Source of the DNA: Agaricus subrufescens
Taxonomy: Eukaryota > Basidiomycota > Agaricomycetes > Agaricales > Agaricaceae
Assembly: GCA_029945375.1 (NCBI GenBank)
Contig: CM057065.1
Span: 868,001-932,000, forward strand
Length of the DNA: 64,000 bases
Reading direction: 5' to 3'
Below are positions 10,517 through 22,115 of the stretch, in pieces. The notes below the pieces were generated by a model, which did not search any database, was not told the origin of the DNA, and saw nothing but the letters and a program-made list of their open reading frames with translations. Position 1 is the first letter of the stretch. Each line of letters starts with the position of its first letter. A program made the translations under genes and the position numbers.

Positions 10517-13500
10517 CTCCAGCTGGCCCTAGTGGTGACTGAGCCTCTTCCTATTCTCCGCATCCTAGGCCTCCTCCTCCTGCTTCGTCCTCTCAGCCTT
10601 CTTCTACACGCGGTATCCCGGGGCAGGCTGTGCATGCTGCGACTGGCATATCTCGTCAACTAACGAGTCCGGGCGACCTTACGAATCCTCCTAGTTTTGT
10701 AAGCCACGGTCGTGATGAAGGGTCGACAGGAAATCGCAGTGGCCCATCCTCGCAGGGTCTACAGGCAATCACACCAATCAACGTTGGTGCACCGGGATTT
10801 ATGCCCCATCCTACTCCCCAGGTCTTGGTAGCGGATTGGTCCACTCATCTCCCACACCTTCCAAAATTTCCAGGTTCAACTCAATCCATGCATCCCTCGT
10901 ATTCGCGCCTGGCGGTACCGCAACAATTGTTTGGGTTAGAACACCAGCGTGTGAGTGTTGGTAGTGAATTTACCTGTGAGCCGGGATGCTGAGGCGTTCC
11001 AAGACAAACCCAGGGAGGGGCACGTCCCTGACGCAGTACCCGACCCAAGGAAGTTTCGGAGGCGCGCATGATTTTGCGATATCGGGAGCAAACTTCTTTG
11101 AGCACAACGAAGGCAATGGTAAGAGATATACAGTTTACCAATGTGTCAGGAATTGAACGCTATCCTCGACAGTCACATTGACAAACAATTTCCACATGCC
11201 GATGAACTGTAAGCGGCCTTCCTATTTCATTGTCACTACTGATCGCCACTTGAGCAGTCATGGAAAAACTTCTGGAGAGGACGATCCGTGGAGCAGCATC
11301 CGATTCCTCTGCTCGTTATCCGCCCCCACGATGTCATCCTGGCACACGTTTGGATATCCTCGAAAAATGCCTCCATTTCATCGCCCACTGCAGTGACGAA
11401 CAAAAGATGCGCTGGGTAGTCGGCTCAGCTGGTGTAGGCAAATCGGCCATCATGCAAAGCGTTGCAGACTCTCCACAACTTAAAGTGGCCTTGAGCGCGT
11501 CGGTCTTCTTTTCTATCAATGGACGTGACGATGGAACCAAAGCCATTATGACATTTTCCTACCAACTCGCTGCGAAATCTAAAGTTTATCGTGATGTCAT
11601 CGAGGACATAATTACACGTGAACCATCCCTCTTGGAGTCGTCAATGCCCGTTCAGTTTGAAAAACTCATCGCCGACCCCTTCATCTACAATTACGACTTA
11701 AACACTGGTGGACGTGTGTTGATCATCATTGATGGGCTTGATGAGTGTAGACAAACGGATATTCAGGTCGAGCTCCTTCGGCTAATCTCCACTTTCTGCA
11801 TCTCGTGGCATTCCTCGCCCATCGCATGGCTTATCGCTAGCCGCCCCGAAACGCACATCACTTCTTTCTTTTCCAGACCTGACGTAGCACCAGCATATGA
11901 GAAGGAGGAAATTGCCGTAGATTCTAACAAGGCTCGGGCAGACGTTGAATCATATCTTCGCGACGAGTTGACGAAGATAAGGAGGACATTTGACTTTCTC
12001 GGTCCTCAATGGCCTGACGAACAACATCTATGGAAGTTGGCCCGTGCTGCCGGTGGGCTATTCGCATATGCGGCTACGGCCGTCAGATATATCGGAGATC
12101 CAAATGTTGGAGACCCGGTAACGCAGCTCTCTGACGTCCTGAATGTCATTGATGAGCTTCCTCTACACGATGTACCACCGCATCAGCATCCGATGGCTCT
12201 ACTTGATGCATTGTATACCCGAATCCTGTCGAATATTCCTCCCAGAATCTTGATAAATATTCGAAAACTCTTATTGTTACTGGCAACGGATTGGGATTTT
12301 GCTCTCGATGAAGATGAAAATGAAGGGAATTTCATTGTCCTGTGCAATTGGTTAGGTATGACTGCCCATGAAGCATACGCTGCTCTCAATCGCCTCCGGT
12401 CTATTTTGAATTTGCCCCAACGCCATGAAGCCCATCGAAAAGCGCTCGAAGCATTCCATAAATCATTCATTGACTACCTATACCGGTCCGGATTTTCGCC
12501 TGATATTGTACTTGAAGCCCAGAAAATCAAGACCCAATGTGCATTTAGGATACTAAACGAAGCTTCTGGCAGTATTGGTTTTGGTAATGAAGATAATGGC
12601 TTTTATTATGGCGTGCTATCCCGCGCTGGTGGTACTGGTGACAAGATTTCGATCACTTGGCAGGTTTATGAGGGAGATGACTGGGATGATAATGAGGGAG
12701 ATGACTGGGATGATAATGTGCGAGATGACTGGGATGATAATGAGGGAGATGACTGGGATGATAATGAGGAAGATAACTGGGATGATAATGAAACACGGCT
12801 GGCTATGTATAAACTGGCTGTGGGAGAGGTTGCGACCGGGATGAAACGAGAAGATCCGGTGTTCCAGACCGAGTTCTGCGTTCGCCTCTTGACCACTCGA
12901 TTTGAGGAGTATAACGACAACACTTTTCCATATCATGAGTTATGCGATTTGGTGTTTGTGAGTGTCACAGAATCTGTTTCTTTCATATCTGTGTGACTAA
13001 AATTATGCATCAGGATAAATCTCGATATCGTGAATTCATGGAGCGTGGCATACTCAAGCAAATACCTGCTGGAAAAGTTCCCATTCGCGATATCGATGAT
13101 GATATCGGACTTACAATGCAGTTCTATCGTCCCGTGACAACAATGACTCTAGCTGACCCGTGGAATTCATCTTGCAAGGTGAGTGAACCATTTGCGTTTA
13201 TATGTATCCATTGAATTTGTGCTGTACAGCATAAACGAGTGGGCCAATGGGACCAAGGCAAGGAGCACAGTTGGACAACGGTCTTTGACGAAAACGAATG
13301 TGATTTCTGCAGTGAAAGGCTTGAATGCCAATTCAATAGTTGGAATATTCGTCACCCAGATCATACTGTCCCAATTATGTTCACTTCAACAAAATACAGC
13401 TGTGTTGAAGTTCGGTTCGTTGATCCGGAGGATGGTGTATCAGAGTGGACGTATCGGTTCTGGCTTTGGCAAAGGGATGATGACGAGCGTAAGAGGCTTA

Positions 13501-13538
13501 GGGAGCACTGTATATCATATTCTTTTTCTACCGAGTAG
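10444..13538 (+). CDS. NLR-like NACHT NTPase, copy 2, probably disrupted at the N-terminus
   Basis: Exons: 10444-10950, 11004-11118, 11173-11208, 11258-12957, 13014-13178, 13230-13538. They sum to 2832 nt, a multiple of three. The first exon starts MPASSFPARYSPYHHSRRS but has TGA at codon 33 (10540-10542), where other copies read GDNEA. After the stop the same frame stays open and family-like to the splice site, with no nearby in-frame ATG. The NACHT exon is intact (GSAGVGKSAIM, LIIIDGLDECR, WLIASRPETH). It carries five copies of an 8-residue acidic repeat that other copies have once. It may be translated from a downstream codon or an alternative first exon, or be a young pseudogene. Confidence 0.65.
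12670..12789 (+). repeat. 24-bp coding minisatellite, five units
   Basis: Five in-frame 24-bp units encode (E/V)(G/R/E)D(D/N)WDDN, ending just before ETRLAMYKL. Copies 3 and 5 have one unit (EGGDWDDD or GGHDWDDD) here. The units differ by a few bases only, so the expansion is recent. It inserts 32 extra residues into the part between the helical domain and exon 5. Confidence 0.9.
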
Positions 13539-13844
13539 CTCTCATTTCAAATTCTGGCATAGCATCTTTGAGCTCCGAATTTATGGATGTTTTCAGAGTT
13601 CTCTGTACAGCCTTTGACGTTATGCATTCAAAGTTATCAAACTTGTGAACACTAATACACTAGTTCATCTCCTCCGCTGGAGATACAATAACTCGCAAAT
13701 ATTCCATTCTTCAGCTCACCATTTAGGTCCAAGTTGGCCTTCCAAAACACAGTAACACTTTTGACTGTCAGAAAAGGGTGTATTGCCTTTGTATGCAACA
13801 ACAGCGGCGGGAGAGGGGTGTGCTGGATCTCGCGTGAGGCTGAG

Positions 13845-14470
13845 ATTGTTTGGGTTATCGGCTATCTGGCGGGATGCTGCGGTTGGTGTCACTGAAGCTT
13901 TCTGATACCTTACCGGAGTTTGTCTTCTTTTCTATCAACAAAGATGAGAAAACTCAAGTCGCCATTCTGCTTCCTACCCATTTTCTGCCAAGCTTGACAT
14001 GTATTGCCACGTTATTAAAGTGGCCCGTCAGTCGTCCAGTTGCTAACACCAATCGAGTTTGAGTAACTGACCGCCCAGCTCTTCTGCCACAGCTTTGGCC
14101 CAACCTCATGGTTGTGCAGATTGACCATTATCATGGCCTTGATGAATCTAGTGACCGCCGCAATCATCTCAAGCCTCACAGCTTATCTCTAGCTTTGGTA
14201 TTGTGACACGTATCTCCCCATGTATTGTATGTCCCATTTTCAGCCGCCCAAGCCACACACTACTCTCTTGTTTCTGGGACTCGAGGCCCTATCAGTTTAT
14301 GAGAAGAGTAACTCCTTGGAGTGATATTGATCGATTTTTTTATGGTGCGCTTATATAGGTATTGTAAGTGTGTCTAATCTCCGTGCTCAGGGAGGGTATA
14401 ACTTGACGGAACAGAAGTTGTGGAAGCTCACCAACGTTGCAGACGGGTGATTGTATATGCGCATATGGTG
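13845..14470 (+). pseudogene. Eroded NACHT remnant
   Basis: FVFFSINKDEKTQVAI (around 13918-13965) corresponds to SVFFSINGRDDGTKAI just after the P-loop. LTEQKLWKLTNVADG (around 14403-14448) corresponds to PDEQHLWKLARAAGG. It is broken by stops and frame changes. The second example, at 19785-20370, is nearly the same. Confidence 0.6.
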
Positions 14471-15252
14471 ATCAACTGTATCTTGATGCATAGCAGAATG
14501 TAAGAAGTGTGTAAAACGGCCATTAGTAAAGTTGTATGAGGGATGGTGCATGGCGATCATACCTCCTAGAGTAAATGCTGTCATCATCTTGAGAAGTGGG
14601 ACAGTGTTTTTTTACATAACACGTCGTATGATTCTCGTTTGTTCCAGATGGTAAAGTCGGGTCTCAATGCCAGGAACGCTTGGTCCATGGCATATTAAAG
14701 CGCATACACCATACAGGGGGCGGGATTTCATGTATACTGCGACAAGGTTGTCATTCCACTAAAGCGGTGGTACATCTATCGTATCTCATTGAGTTCATCC
14801 TGCGGCTTAAAAGACTTGCAGCCGCTGGCTTTGTCGAGTTGAATATAGTGACTCTGTTGAACGCATAAATAAGAGAACCATACTAACACTACATGACAGT
14901 GATGTACCGGACATGCTCAGTCCATCATTAATGCAAGTTGTGCGACTTGATGACGTGGTCAATGTAGCCGGTCGCTCTGATCCAAAGGAAGTTGTCACCG
15001 GAGCGTACTGTAATGGACATAACACTTTTTCTAGCCAGACCTTTCGAATGAGGCTGAGGAGAAGATAGGAGAGGGCGCTGCAGGTGCCAGTGAACGGCGT
15101 ACAGGGAGGGGCTGATCACAGGCTCGAGTTTGCTAATGAAGCGATTCAATATATATTCGACTGAATGGCATCGTAGATACTGGATGTAGAGCAACTCGAG
15201 GGAGTTGACGAGCAGGAGTGAAAACGCTTAGGAGGCTGAGCGATGACAAGGC

Positions 15253-15260
15253 TATAAATA
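15253..15260 (+). promoter_or_regulatory. TATA-like box in spacer module
   Basis: GCTATAAATAAC is followed by the conserved CATTGTTGATCCGTTTCAC leader, as at 1250, 21173 and 62935. Confidence 0.3.
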
Positions 15261-15724
15261 ACTTGCATGTCATTGTTGATCCGTTTCACAGCCACCAACT
15301 CGACGCAAATTATTCAACAACCTCCACAAGTCATATCGACCTGTGACACGCTTGCAGCAAAGTCAGGCGACCAGCGAGACAGGCATCTACTGCAGTGGTA
15401 GCCTCACTCGGCTGCCACGCTCCTGATTATCCAGTGACAGAAACCCCCCCACCCAAGCATGTACGATGGTGAGGAGTGCCTCGTTCGCATTAGAGGCCTA
15501 TCCTTACTATGACTCTGCCGGTCGTGCTCGTCACACCGCTCGCAGACTTGTTTAAGTGAATACACGACCCCATGGCGCTGCGACTCGTGAGGTGAAGAAA
15601 CATTATGTGGAAGAACATCCGACTTTGCAGTTCGCAATCTACCAACCCAATACCCTTTCAGAACACATTTAGCTTCCTAAACAGGACAAATTTACTTTAC
15701 ATGCAGCAGTGATGGAGGGGAAGT

Positions 15725-15870
15725 GATGTGCTGGGTGGGATCGGAGTGGCAGGATCTACCATTATGCCGGATGTTGCCATCGGAGTCTCGTCAGTTTCCT
15801 GATACCTCGCCAGAGTCGATCTTCTTTTCATTTTAACTGGCGCAATTATAGAACTCAAGGCATCATTAGT
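15725..15870 (+). pseudogene. Degenerate P-loop exon joined to a copy 3 promoter block
   Basis: It reads DVLGGIGVAGSTIMPDVAIG, a P-loop-like stretch without lysine. The rest of the older gene is absent: right after about 15870 the sequence switches to the promoter-proximal block of copy 3 (GTCGATGAAGCATAGAGTG). The same junction occurs at about 21780. Confidence 0.5.
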
Positions 15871-16248
15871 GGTGGTCGATGAAGCATAGAGTGGATCAAG
15901 GGAAATAGGGAGGGTGAAGGATTTGGAGGAGGGGGGGGGAGCGTTCGATGGAATGGAGGACCAGTCATGAGTAAGGAGCGTTAGGGTCCGAGGCGCCGTG
16001 ATGTCAAGGTTGCTACAAGGTCATGGGATGGCGACGTTGGCGAGTTTGATGCAGGGGGCTGACAGCCGAGCAAGCGACAATCAACCCCGGTTGGAAGCGT
16101 GTAGATTGGCGCACCCGATTGCCCACCACGCGAGGCACTGACAGGATGTGTGGGAAAGTTTCAGGCGCTAGTCCCTCGACGGAGGTACATTGCACCCGCG
16201 TGAATGCATCGAGCAGCGGACACTCCTTGCTAGTCCCCCACATTGGCC

Positions 16249-19210
16249 ATGCCCGCCTTCTCCTTGCATGTCCCTCGGTTCTTGCGTTCACGCCGCTCAC
16301 AGCGCTCTCGTTCACCAAATCCGCCTCCCGCTGACCCGGGTGATAACGATCCGCATCCTAGCCCTTCTCCCGCCTTGTCCTCTCGTCCTCCCTCTACACG
16401 CGGTGCCCTGGAGCAGCCTGTGCATGCCGCTGGCACCTCTCGTCCACTACCCTCAAGTGATCAAACAAATCCTCCAATTTCTGTAGGTCGCAGTCGTGAT
16501 GACAGGTCAACAGGAGATTGCAGTGGTCCGCCCTCGCAGGCTCTACAGCCAATCACCATTGTTGGGCCGCAATCTACGCCCCAGTCTACTCCCCAGGACT
16601 CCATTACGCATCCGCCCGCTCCTCTACCCCATCTTCCTGATTCCCAAGATTCGACTCAATCCATGCATCCCACATATTCGCTCATGGAGGTGTCACAACA
16701 ATCTTCCGGCTTGGAACACCAGCGCGTGAGTGCTGTTTGTGATTAAGCCTGTGAGCTGGGATGCTGAGGCGTTCTAAGACAAACCCAGAGAGGGGCACGC
16801 CCCTGCCGCGGTACCCGGCCCAAGAAAGCTTCAGAGATGCACATGATTTTACGATATTGGGAGCAAACTTTATTGAGCACAACGAAGGCAATGGTAAGAA
16901 ATGTACAGTTTGCCAATATATGTCAGGAGTTGAACGTTGTCTTTGCTAGTCATATTGACAAACAATATCAACATTTCGACAAACTGTAAGTAGCCTGCCT
17001 CTTTTGTTGCCACTACTAATCGCCACTCTGGCAGTCATGGAGAAGCTTTTCGAAAAGACGATCCGTGGAGCAGCGTCTGATTCCTCCGATCGCCATCCAC
17101 CACCACGTTGTCATCCCGGCACACGTTTGGACCTCCTCGATCGATGCCTCCATTTCATCGCCCACTGCAGTGACCAGCAAAAGATGCGTTGGGTAGTTGG
17201 CTCAGCTGGTGTAGGCAAGTCGGCCATCATGCAAAGCGTCGCCGACTCTCCCCAACTTAAAGTGGCCTCCAACGCGTCGGTCTTCTTTTCTATCAACGGA
17301 CGCGATGATGGAACCAAAGCCATTATGACATTTTCCTACCAACTTGCTGCGAAATCTGAAGCGTACTGTCGGATCATTGAGGACAAGATAAGGCGTGAAC
17401 CGTCCCTCCTGGAGTCATCCATGCCTGTCCAATTCGAAAAGTTCATCATTGATCCGTTCATCCACGACCGCAGCCTGAATTCTGCTGGACGTGTGTTGAT
17501 CATTATCGATGGACTTGATGAGTGCAAACAAACCCATATCCAGCTCGAGCTCCTCCGACTTATCTCTACTTTCTGCATCTCACACCCTTCCTCACCCGTT
17601 GCATGGCTTATCGCTAGCCGCCCCGAAACGCACATCACTTCTTTCTTTTCTAACCCCGAAGTAGCACCAGCATATGAGAAGGAGGAGATTGCCGTGGATT
17701 CTGACAAGGCTCGGGCAGATGTTGAAGCATATCTTCGCGATGAGTTGACAAAGATGCGGAGGACATTTGACTTTCTCGGTCCTCAATGGCCTGACGAGCA
17801 ACATCTATGGAAATTGGCGCGTGCTGCTGGCGGGCTATTTGCCTATGCGGTTACTGCCGTTAGATATATCGGAGATCCAGATGTTGGAGATCCGGTAACA
17901 CAGCTCTCTGACGTCCTGAATGTCATTGATGAACTTCCTCTGCACGATGTACCAGAGGATCAGCATCCAATGGCTCTACTTGATGCGTTGTATACCCAAG
18001 TTCTATCGACTATTCCTCGCAGAGTGTTGATAAATATTCGAAAACTCTTATTGTTACTGGCATCGCATTGGTATTTTGCTCTCTTTGTACATGACGTGAA
18101 CTTTGTTGTCCTGTGCAATTGGTTAAGTATGACTGCCGATGAAGCATACGCTGCTCTCAATCGCCTCCGGTCTGTTCTGAACTTTCCCCAACGCCATGAA
18201 GCCCATCAAAGAGCGCCCGAACCATACCATAAATCATTCATCGACTACCTATACCGGTCCGGATTTTTGCCTGATATCCTACTTGAAGCGCAGAAAATCA
18301 AGACCCAGTGCGCATTTAGGGTACTAAATGAAGCTTCTGGTGGTGTTGATCTCGGTGATCGCGAGTATTGGTCTAATTATGGCTCGCTGGCTCACACTGG
18401 TAATACCAGTGGCCAGATTTCGACTACTTGGCAGGTTAATGAGGGAGGTGACTGGGATGATGATAAAACAAGGCTAGCTTTGTATAAGCTGGCTATGGGA
18501 GAGGTTGCGGTCGGGATGAGACGAGGAGATCCGGTGTTCCAGACCGAGTTCTGCGCTTGGCTCTTGGTCACTCAATTTGCGAATTATGACGGTGACGATT
18601 TTCCACATCATGAGTTGTGCGAATTTGTGCTTGTGAGTGCCACAGAATCTGTTTCTTTCACATCTGTGTGGCTAAAATTATGCATCAGGATAAATCTCGG
18701 TGTCATCGATTCATGATGTGCGGCATACTGAAGCAAATACCTACCAGGGTAATTCCCATTAGCATAATCGATGATTATGTCCCAGTTAAGCTACATTTCT
18801 ATCGTCCTGCGACAACGACCACTCTACCTGACCCATGGAATTCATCTTGCGAGGTGAGTGAAGTATTTGTGTTTGAGTGTATCCGTTGAAGTTGTGCTGT
18901 ACAGCATGAACGGGTGGGCCAATGGGACCAAGGACAGGAGCACAGTTGGACAACGGTCTTTGAGAAACGCCATTGTCCTTCCTGCCTTGAAAGGCTTACA
19001 CGCCAATTCAAGAGTTGGGTTGACCGTCACCCGGATCATACCATCCCCATTATCTTCACTTCAACGTACTTCTGCTGTGTTGAAGTTCGGCTTGTTGATC
19101 CGGAGGATGGTGTATCAGAGTGGACTTATCAGTTGTGGCTTTGGCAAGATGAAGCTGATGGGCGCGAGAAGCTTAGAGAGCACTCTATAACATGTTTTTC
19201 TACCGAGTAG
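16249..19210 (+). CDS. NLR-like NACHT NTPase, copy 3
   Basis: Exons: 16249-16725, 16779-16893, 16950-16985, 17035-18632, 18689-18853, 18905-19210. They sum to 2697 nt, giving 898 residues, and all five introns are GT-AG of 49-56 bp. The N-terminus is basic (RRSQRSRS), then Pro/Ser-rich. Exon 2 reads QESFRDAHDFTILGANF. P-loop GSAGVGKSAIM, Walker B LIIIDGLDECK. The C-terminal exon has CPSC and HPDH with 14 residues between the second Cys and first His. ATG 16249 is followed by PAFSLHVPRF, and no other in-frame ATG is closer to the conserved start. Intact by inspection. Confidence 0.85.
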
Positions 19211-19784
19211 CTCTCATTTCGAATTCTGGCACTAATTAGTATCTCTGACATCGTGCTTAATGGACGCGTTCTGCGATCTCTGTACAACTTTTGACGTCAT
19301 GCATATACAGTCTGATTAAATGACACCAATATACTTCTTTTATCAACTCGTTCTTGTTTCCGTCTCAGGGCTGAGTTCTGGTGTCATGTACAACCGGCAC
19401 TTGGTCAATGTATTTCCATTTTAATCCGTAACCTTGAGCAAAGGCAGCCTCACCGGACTCAAGGCAGTCCCCAATTTTTCAGCGACAACCACTCCCCACG
19501 GCAAGGAGTATGTTCTTCGCATTACGTGCGTATTCTATCTATCATTCTGCCAGTAGTGCTCGTGGTAGCTCTATCAAACTTGCGGATGCTAATACACTAG
19601 TTCACCTCCTCCGCTAGTGATATAATAAATAGCGAATATTTCATTCTTCAGCTCACGATTCACGTCCATGTTGGCCTTCCAGAACACAGGAACACGTTTG
19701 ACTGTCTGACAATGGTGTATTGTCATTGTATACATCTGCAGCCACGAGAGACAGATGTGCTGGATCTTCTGTGAGGCTGGAATT

Positions 19785-20370
19785 GCATGGGTCATCAGCT
19801 ATTGCGCAGGATGCTGCCTTTGGTGTCTCTGAAGTTCTCTGATACCTTGCTGGGGTTCGTCTACTTTTCGATCAACAAAGATGAGAAAACTCAAGCCGCC
19901 ATTCTGCTTCCTACAGGTTTGCTTGACATGTATCACCGCGTTATCAAAGTGGTTTGTCAGTCTTTCGGCTGTTAATGACAATTAGATTCTTCCACAGGTT
20001 TGGTTTGATTTCATGGTAGCGCGGATTGTCCATTATTCTAGCCTTGATGCATTTAGTGACTGCTTTAACCATCCAAAACTTCATAGTTTGCCTCTAGCTG
20101 TGGCATTGTAACATGTATCTCCTCATGTATTGTATGACTGATTCGCAGCCACCCAAGCCACATGCTACCCTCCTGTTTCTGGGGCTCGAGGTCCCATCAG
20201 TTTACGAGAAGAGTAATTTCTTAGAGCAATATTGACCCATTTCTCTATGGTGTACTTATAGATATTGCAAGGGTGTCTAATCCCCGTGATCATGGAGGGT
20301 ATAACTTGAAGGAACAGAAGTTGTGGTAGCTCGCCAATGTTCGGGATCGGTGGTTGTATATGCGCATGTG
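19785..20370 (+). pseudogene. Eroded NACHT remnant
   Basis: LGFVYFSINKDEKTQAAI (about 19845-19900) and LKEQKLW then LANVRDRWLYM (about 20308-20365) match the post-P-loop strand and LWKL..AAG..FAY segments of the live genes, with a stop at the position of K in LWKL. Confidence 0.55.
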
Positions 20371-20762
20371 ATGATCGACTGTATCTTGATGAATAGCAGA
20401 ATGTAACTGGACGTGTGTAATATTAGTAAAGTTGTATGAGGGATGGTGCACTGCGATCATGCTTCTAGAGTAAACGCTGTCTTTATCTTGAGAAGTGGGA
20501 CAGTGTGTTTTACATGACACGTCGTATGATTCTTGTTTGTTCCGGGTGGTAAAGTTGGGCCTCAATGCCAGGAACGCTTGATCCACGGCATATTAAAGTG
20601 CATACGACATACAAGGGGCGGGATTTCATGTACATTGCGACAAGTTTGTCATTCCACTAAAGCGGTGGTACATCTATCGTATCTCATGGAGTTCATCCTG
20701 CGGCTTGAAAGACTTGCAGCCGCTGGCTTTGTCGAGTTGAATACAGTGATTCCGTTGAACAC

Positions 20763-21008
20763 ATGAATAAGAAAACCATACTAACACTACATGACGGTGA
20801 TGTACCAGACATGCTCAATCCATCATTAACGCAAGTTGTGCGACTTGATGACGTAGTCAGTGTAGCTGGCCGCTCTGATCCAAGAAAAGTTGTCACCGGA
20901 GCGTACCGTAATGAACATAAGATTTTTTTCTGGCCAGGCCTTTCGCTTGAGGCTGAGGAGAAGATAGGAGAGGGTGCTGCAGGTGCCAGTGAACGGTGTC
21001 TTTGCTGA
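20763..21008 (+). pseudogene. Best-preserved copy of a spacer reading frame (81 codons)
   Basis: It starts MNKKTILTLHDGDVPDML and continues SLTQVVRLDDVVSVAGRS. Related but broken versions are at about 870, 14890, 25430, 45500 and 62550. I do not recognise it. It is either an exon remnant of the older spacer gene or a conserved non-coding block open by chance in this copy. Confidence 0.3.
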
Positions 21009-21172
21009 TCAGTTGAGCGATGCGGGGAAGGGCTAATCACAGGCTCGAGTTTACTAATGAAGTGACTCAATATATATTCAACCGAATTGTATCGGGGAGG
21101 CTGGATGTAGAGGAACTTGAGGGGTTGATGAACAGGAGTGATAACGCTTAGGAGGCTGAGCAATGACAAGGC

Positions 21173-21180
21173 TATAAATA
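21173..21180 (+). promoter_or_regulatory. TATA-like box in spacer module
   Basis: GCTATAAATAAC sits in the same context as the one at 15253. Confidence 0.3.
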
Positions 21181-21645
21181 ACTTGCATGTCATTGTTGAT
21201 CCGTTTCACAGCCACCAACTCGACGTGAATTATTCAACAACGTCCACCAAGTCCTATCAACCCATGATACATTTGCAGCAAAGTGAGGCGACCACCGAGA
21301 CAGGCGCCTACTGCAGTGGTAGCTTCATTTGGCTGTCACGCTCCTGATTCTCCAGTGACAGGAACCCCCCCACCCGAGTATGTACAATGGTAAGGAGTGC
21401 CTCGTTCGTATTAGAGGCCTATCCCTACTATGACTCTACTAGTCGTGCTCGTCGCACCTCTCGCAGACCTGTTTAAATAAATACACGAGCTCATGGCGCT
21501 GCTACTCGCAAGGTGAAGAAACATTATGTGGAAGAACATCCGACTTTGCAGTTTGCAATCTACCAACAGAATATCCTTTCAGAACACGTTTAGCGTCCTA
21601 AACATGACAAGTTTACTTTACATGCAACAGCAATGGAGGGAAAGT

Positions 21646-21785
21646 GATGTCCTGGGTGGGATTGGAGTGGCAGGATCTACCATTGTGCCGGATGTTGCTA
21701 TCGGAGTCCGTCCAGTTCCCCGATACCTCGCCAGAGTCGGTCTTCTTTTCATTTTAACTATAGAACCCAAGGCATCATTAGTGGT
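21646..21785 (+). pseudogene. Degenerate P-loop exon joined to a copy 4 promoter block
   Basis: DVLGGIGVAGSTIVPDVAIG keeps the glycines of a P-loop but not the lysine. The older gene is cut off at about 21785, where the promoter-proximal block of copy 4 begins. Confidence 0.5.
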
Positions 21786-22115
21786 GGTCGATGAAGCATA
21801 GAGTGAGTCAAGGGAAATAGGGATGGTGAGGGATTTGGAGGAGGAGGGAGGAGTGTCTGATGGAACGGAGGACCGGTCATGAGTAGGGAGAGATGCCAAT
21901 TGAGCTGGTGATGTCAAGTTTGCGATAAGGTCATGGGGTGGAGACGTTGGCGAGTTTGATGCCTTGAAAGTTTGTAGATTGGCGCGCCCGATTGCCCACC
22001 ACCCGACACACCGGCCGTGTGGGAAAGACGCGGGCACTAGTCCTTCGACGAAGGCACGTTGCACTTGTGTGAATGCTTCGAAGCAGATGCTCCTTGCTGG
22101 TTCCCCTCATTGGCC

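Larger units (their letters stand above)
13539..16248. other. Spacer between copies 2 and 3
   Basis: Repeated module with no live gene. In order it holds an eroded NACHT stretch (13845-14470), a block with CACTAAAGCGGTGGTACATC (about 14640-14880, closely repeated at 20520-20770), the TGACAGTGATGTACC block (14890-15040), the TATA block (15253), the GGCCTATCC block, a degenerate P-loop (15725) and then the roughly 360-bp promoter-proximal block of copy 3. Confidence 0.55.
19211..22115. other. Spacer between copies 3 and 4
   Basis: Nearly the same order of blocks as the 13539-16248 spacer and visibly similar to it base by base, so these two units arose by a recent duplication. It contains eroded NACHT pieces, a TATA block (21173) and the roughly 330-bp promoter-proximal block of copy 4 (from about 21790). 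Confidence 0.55.
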
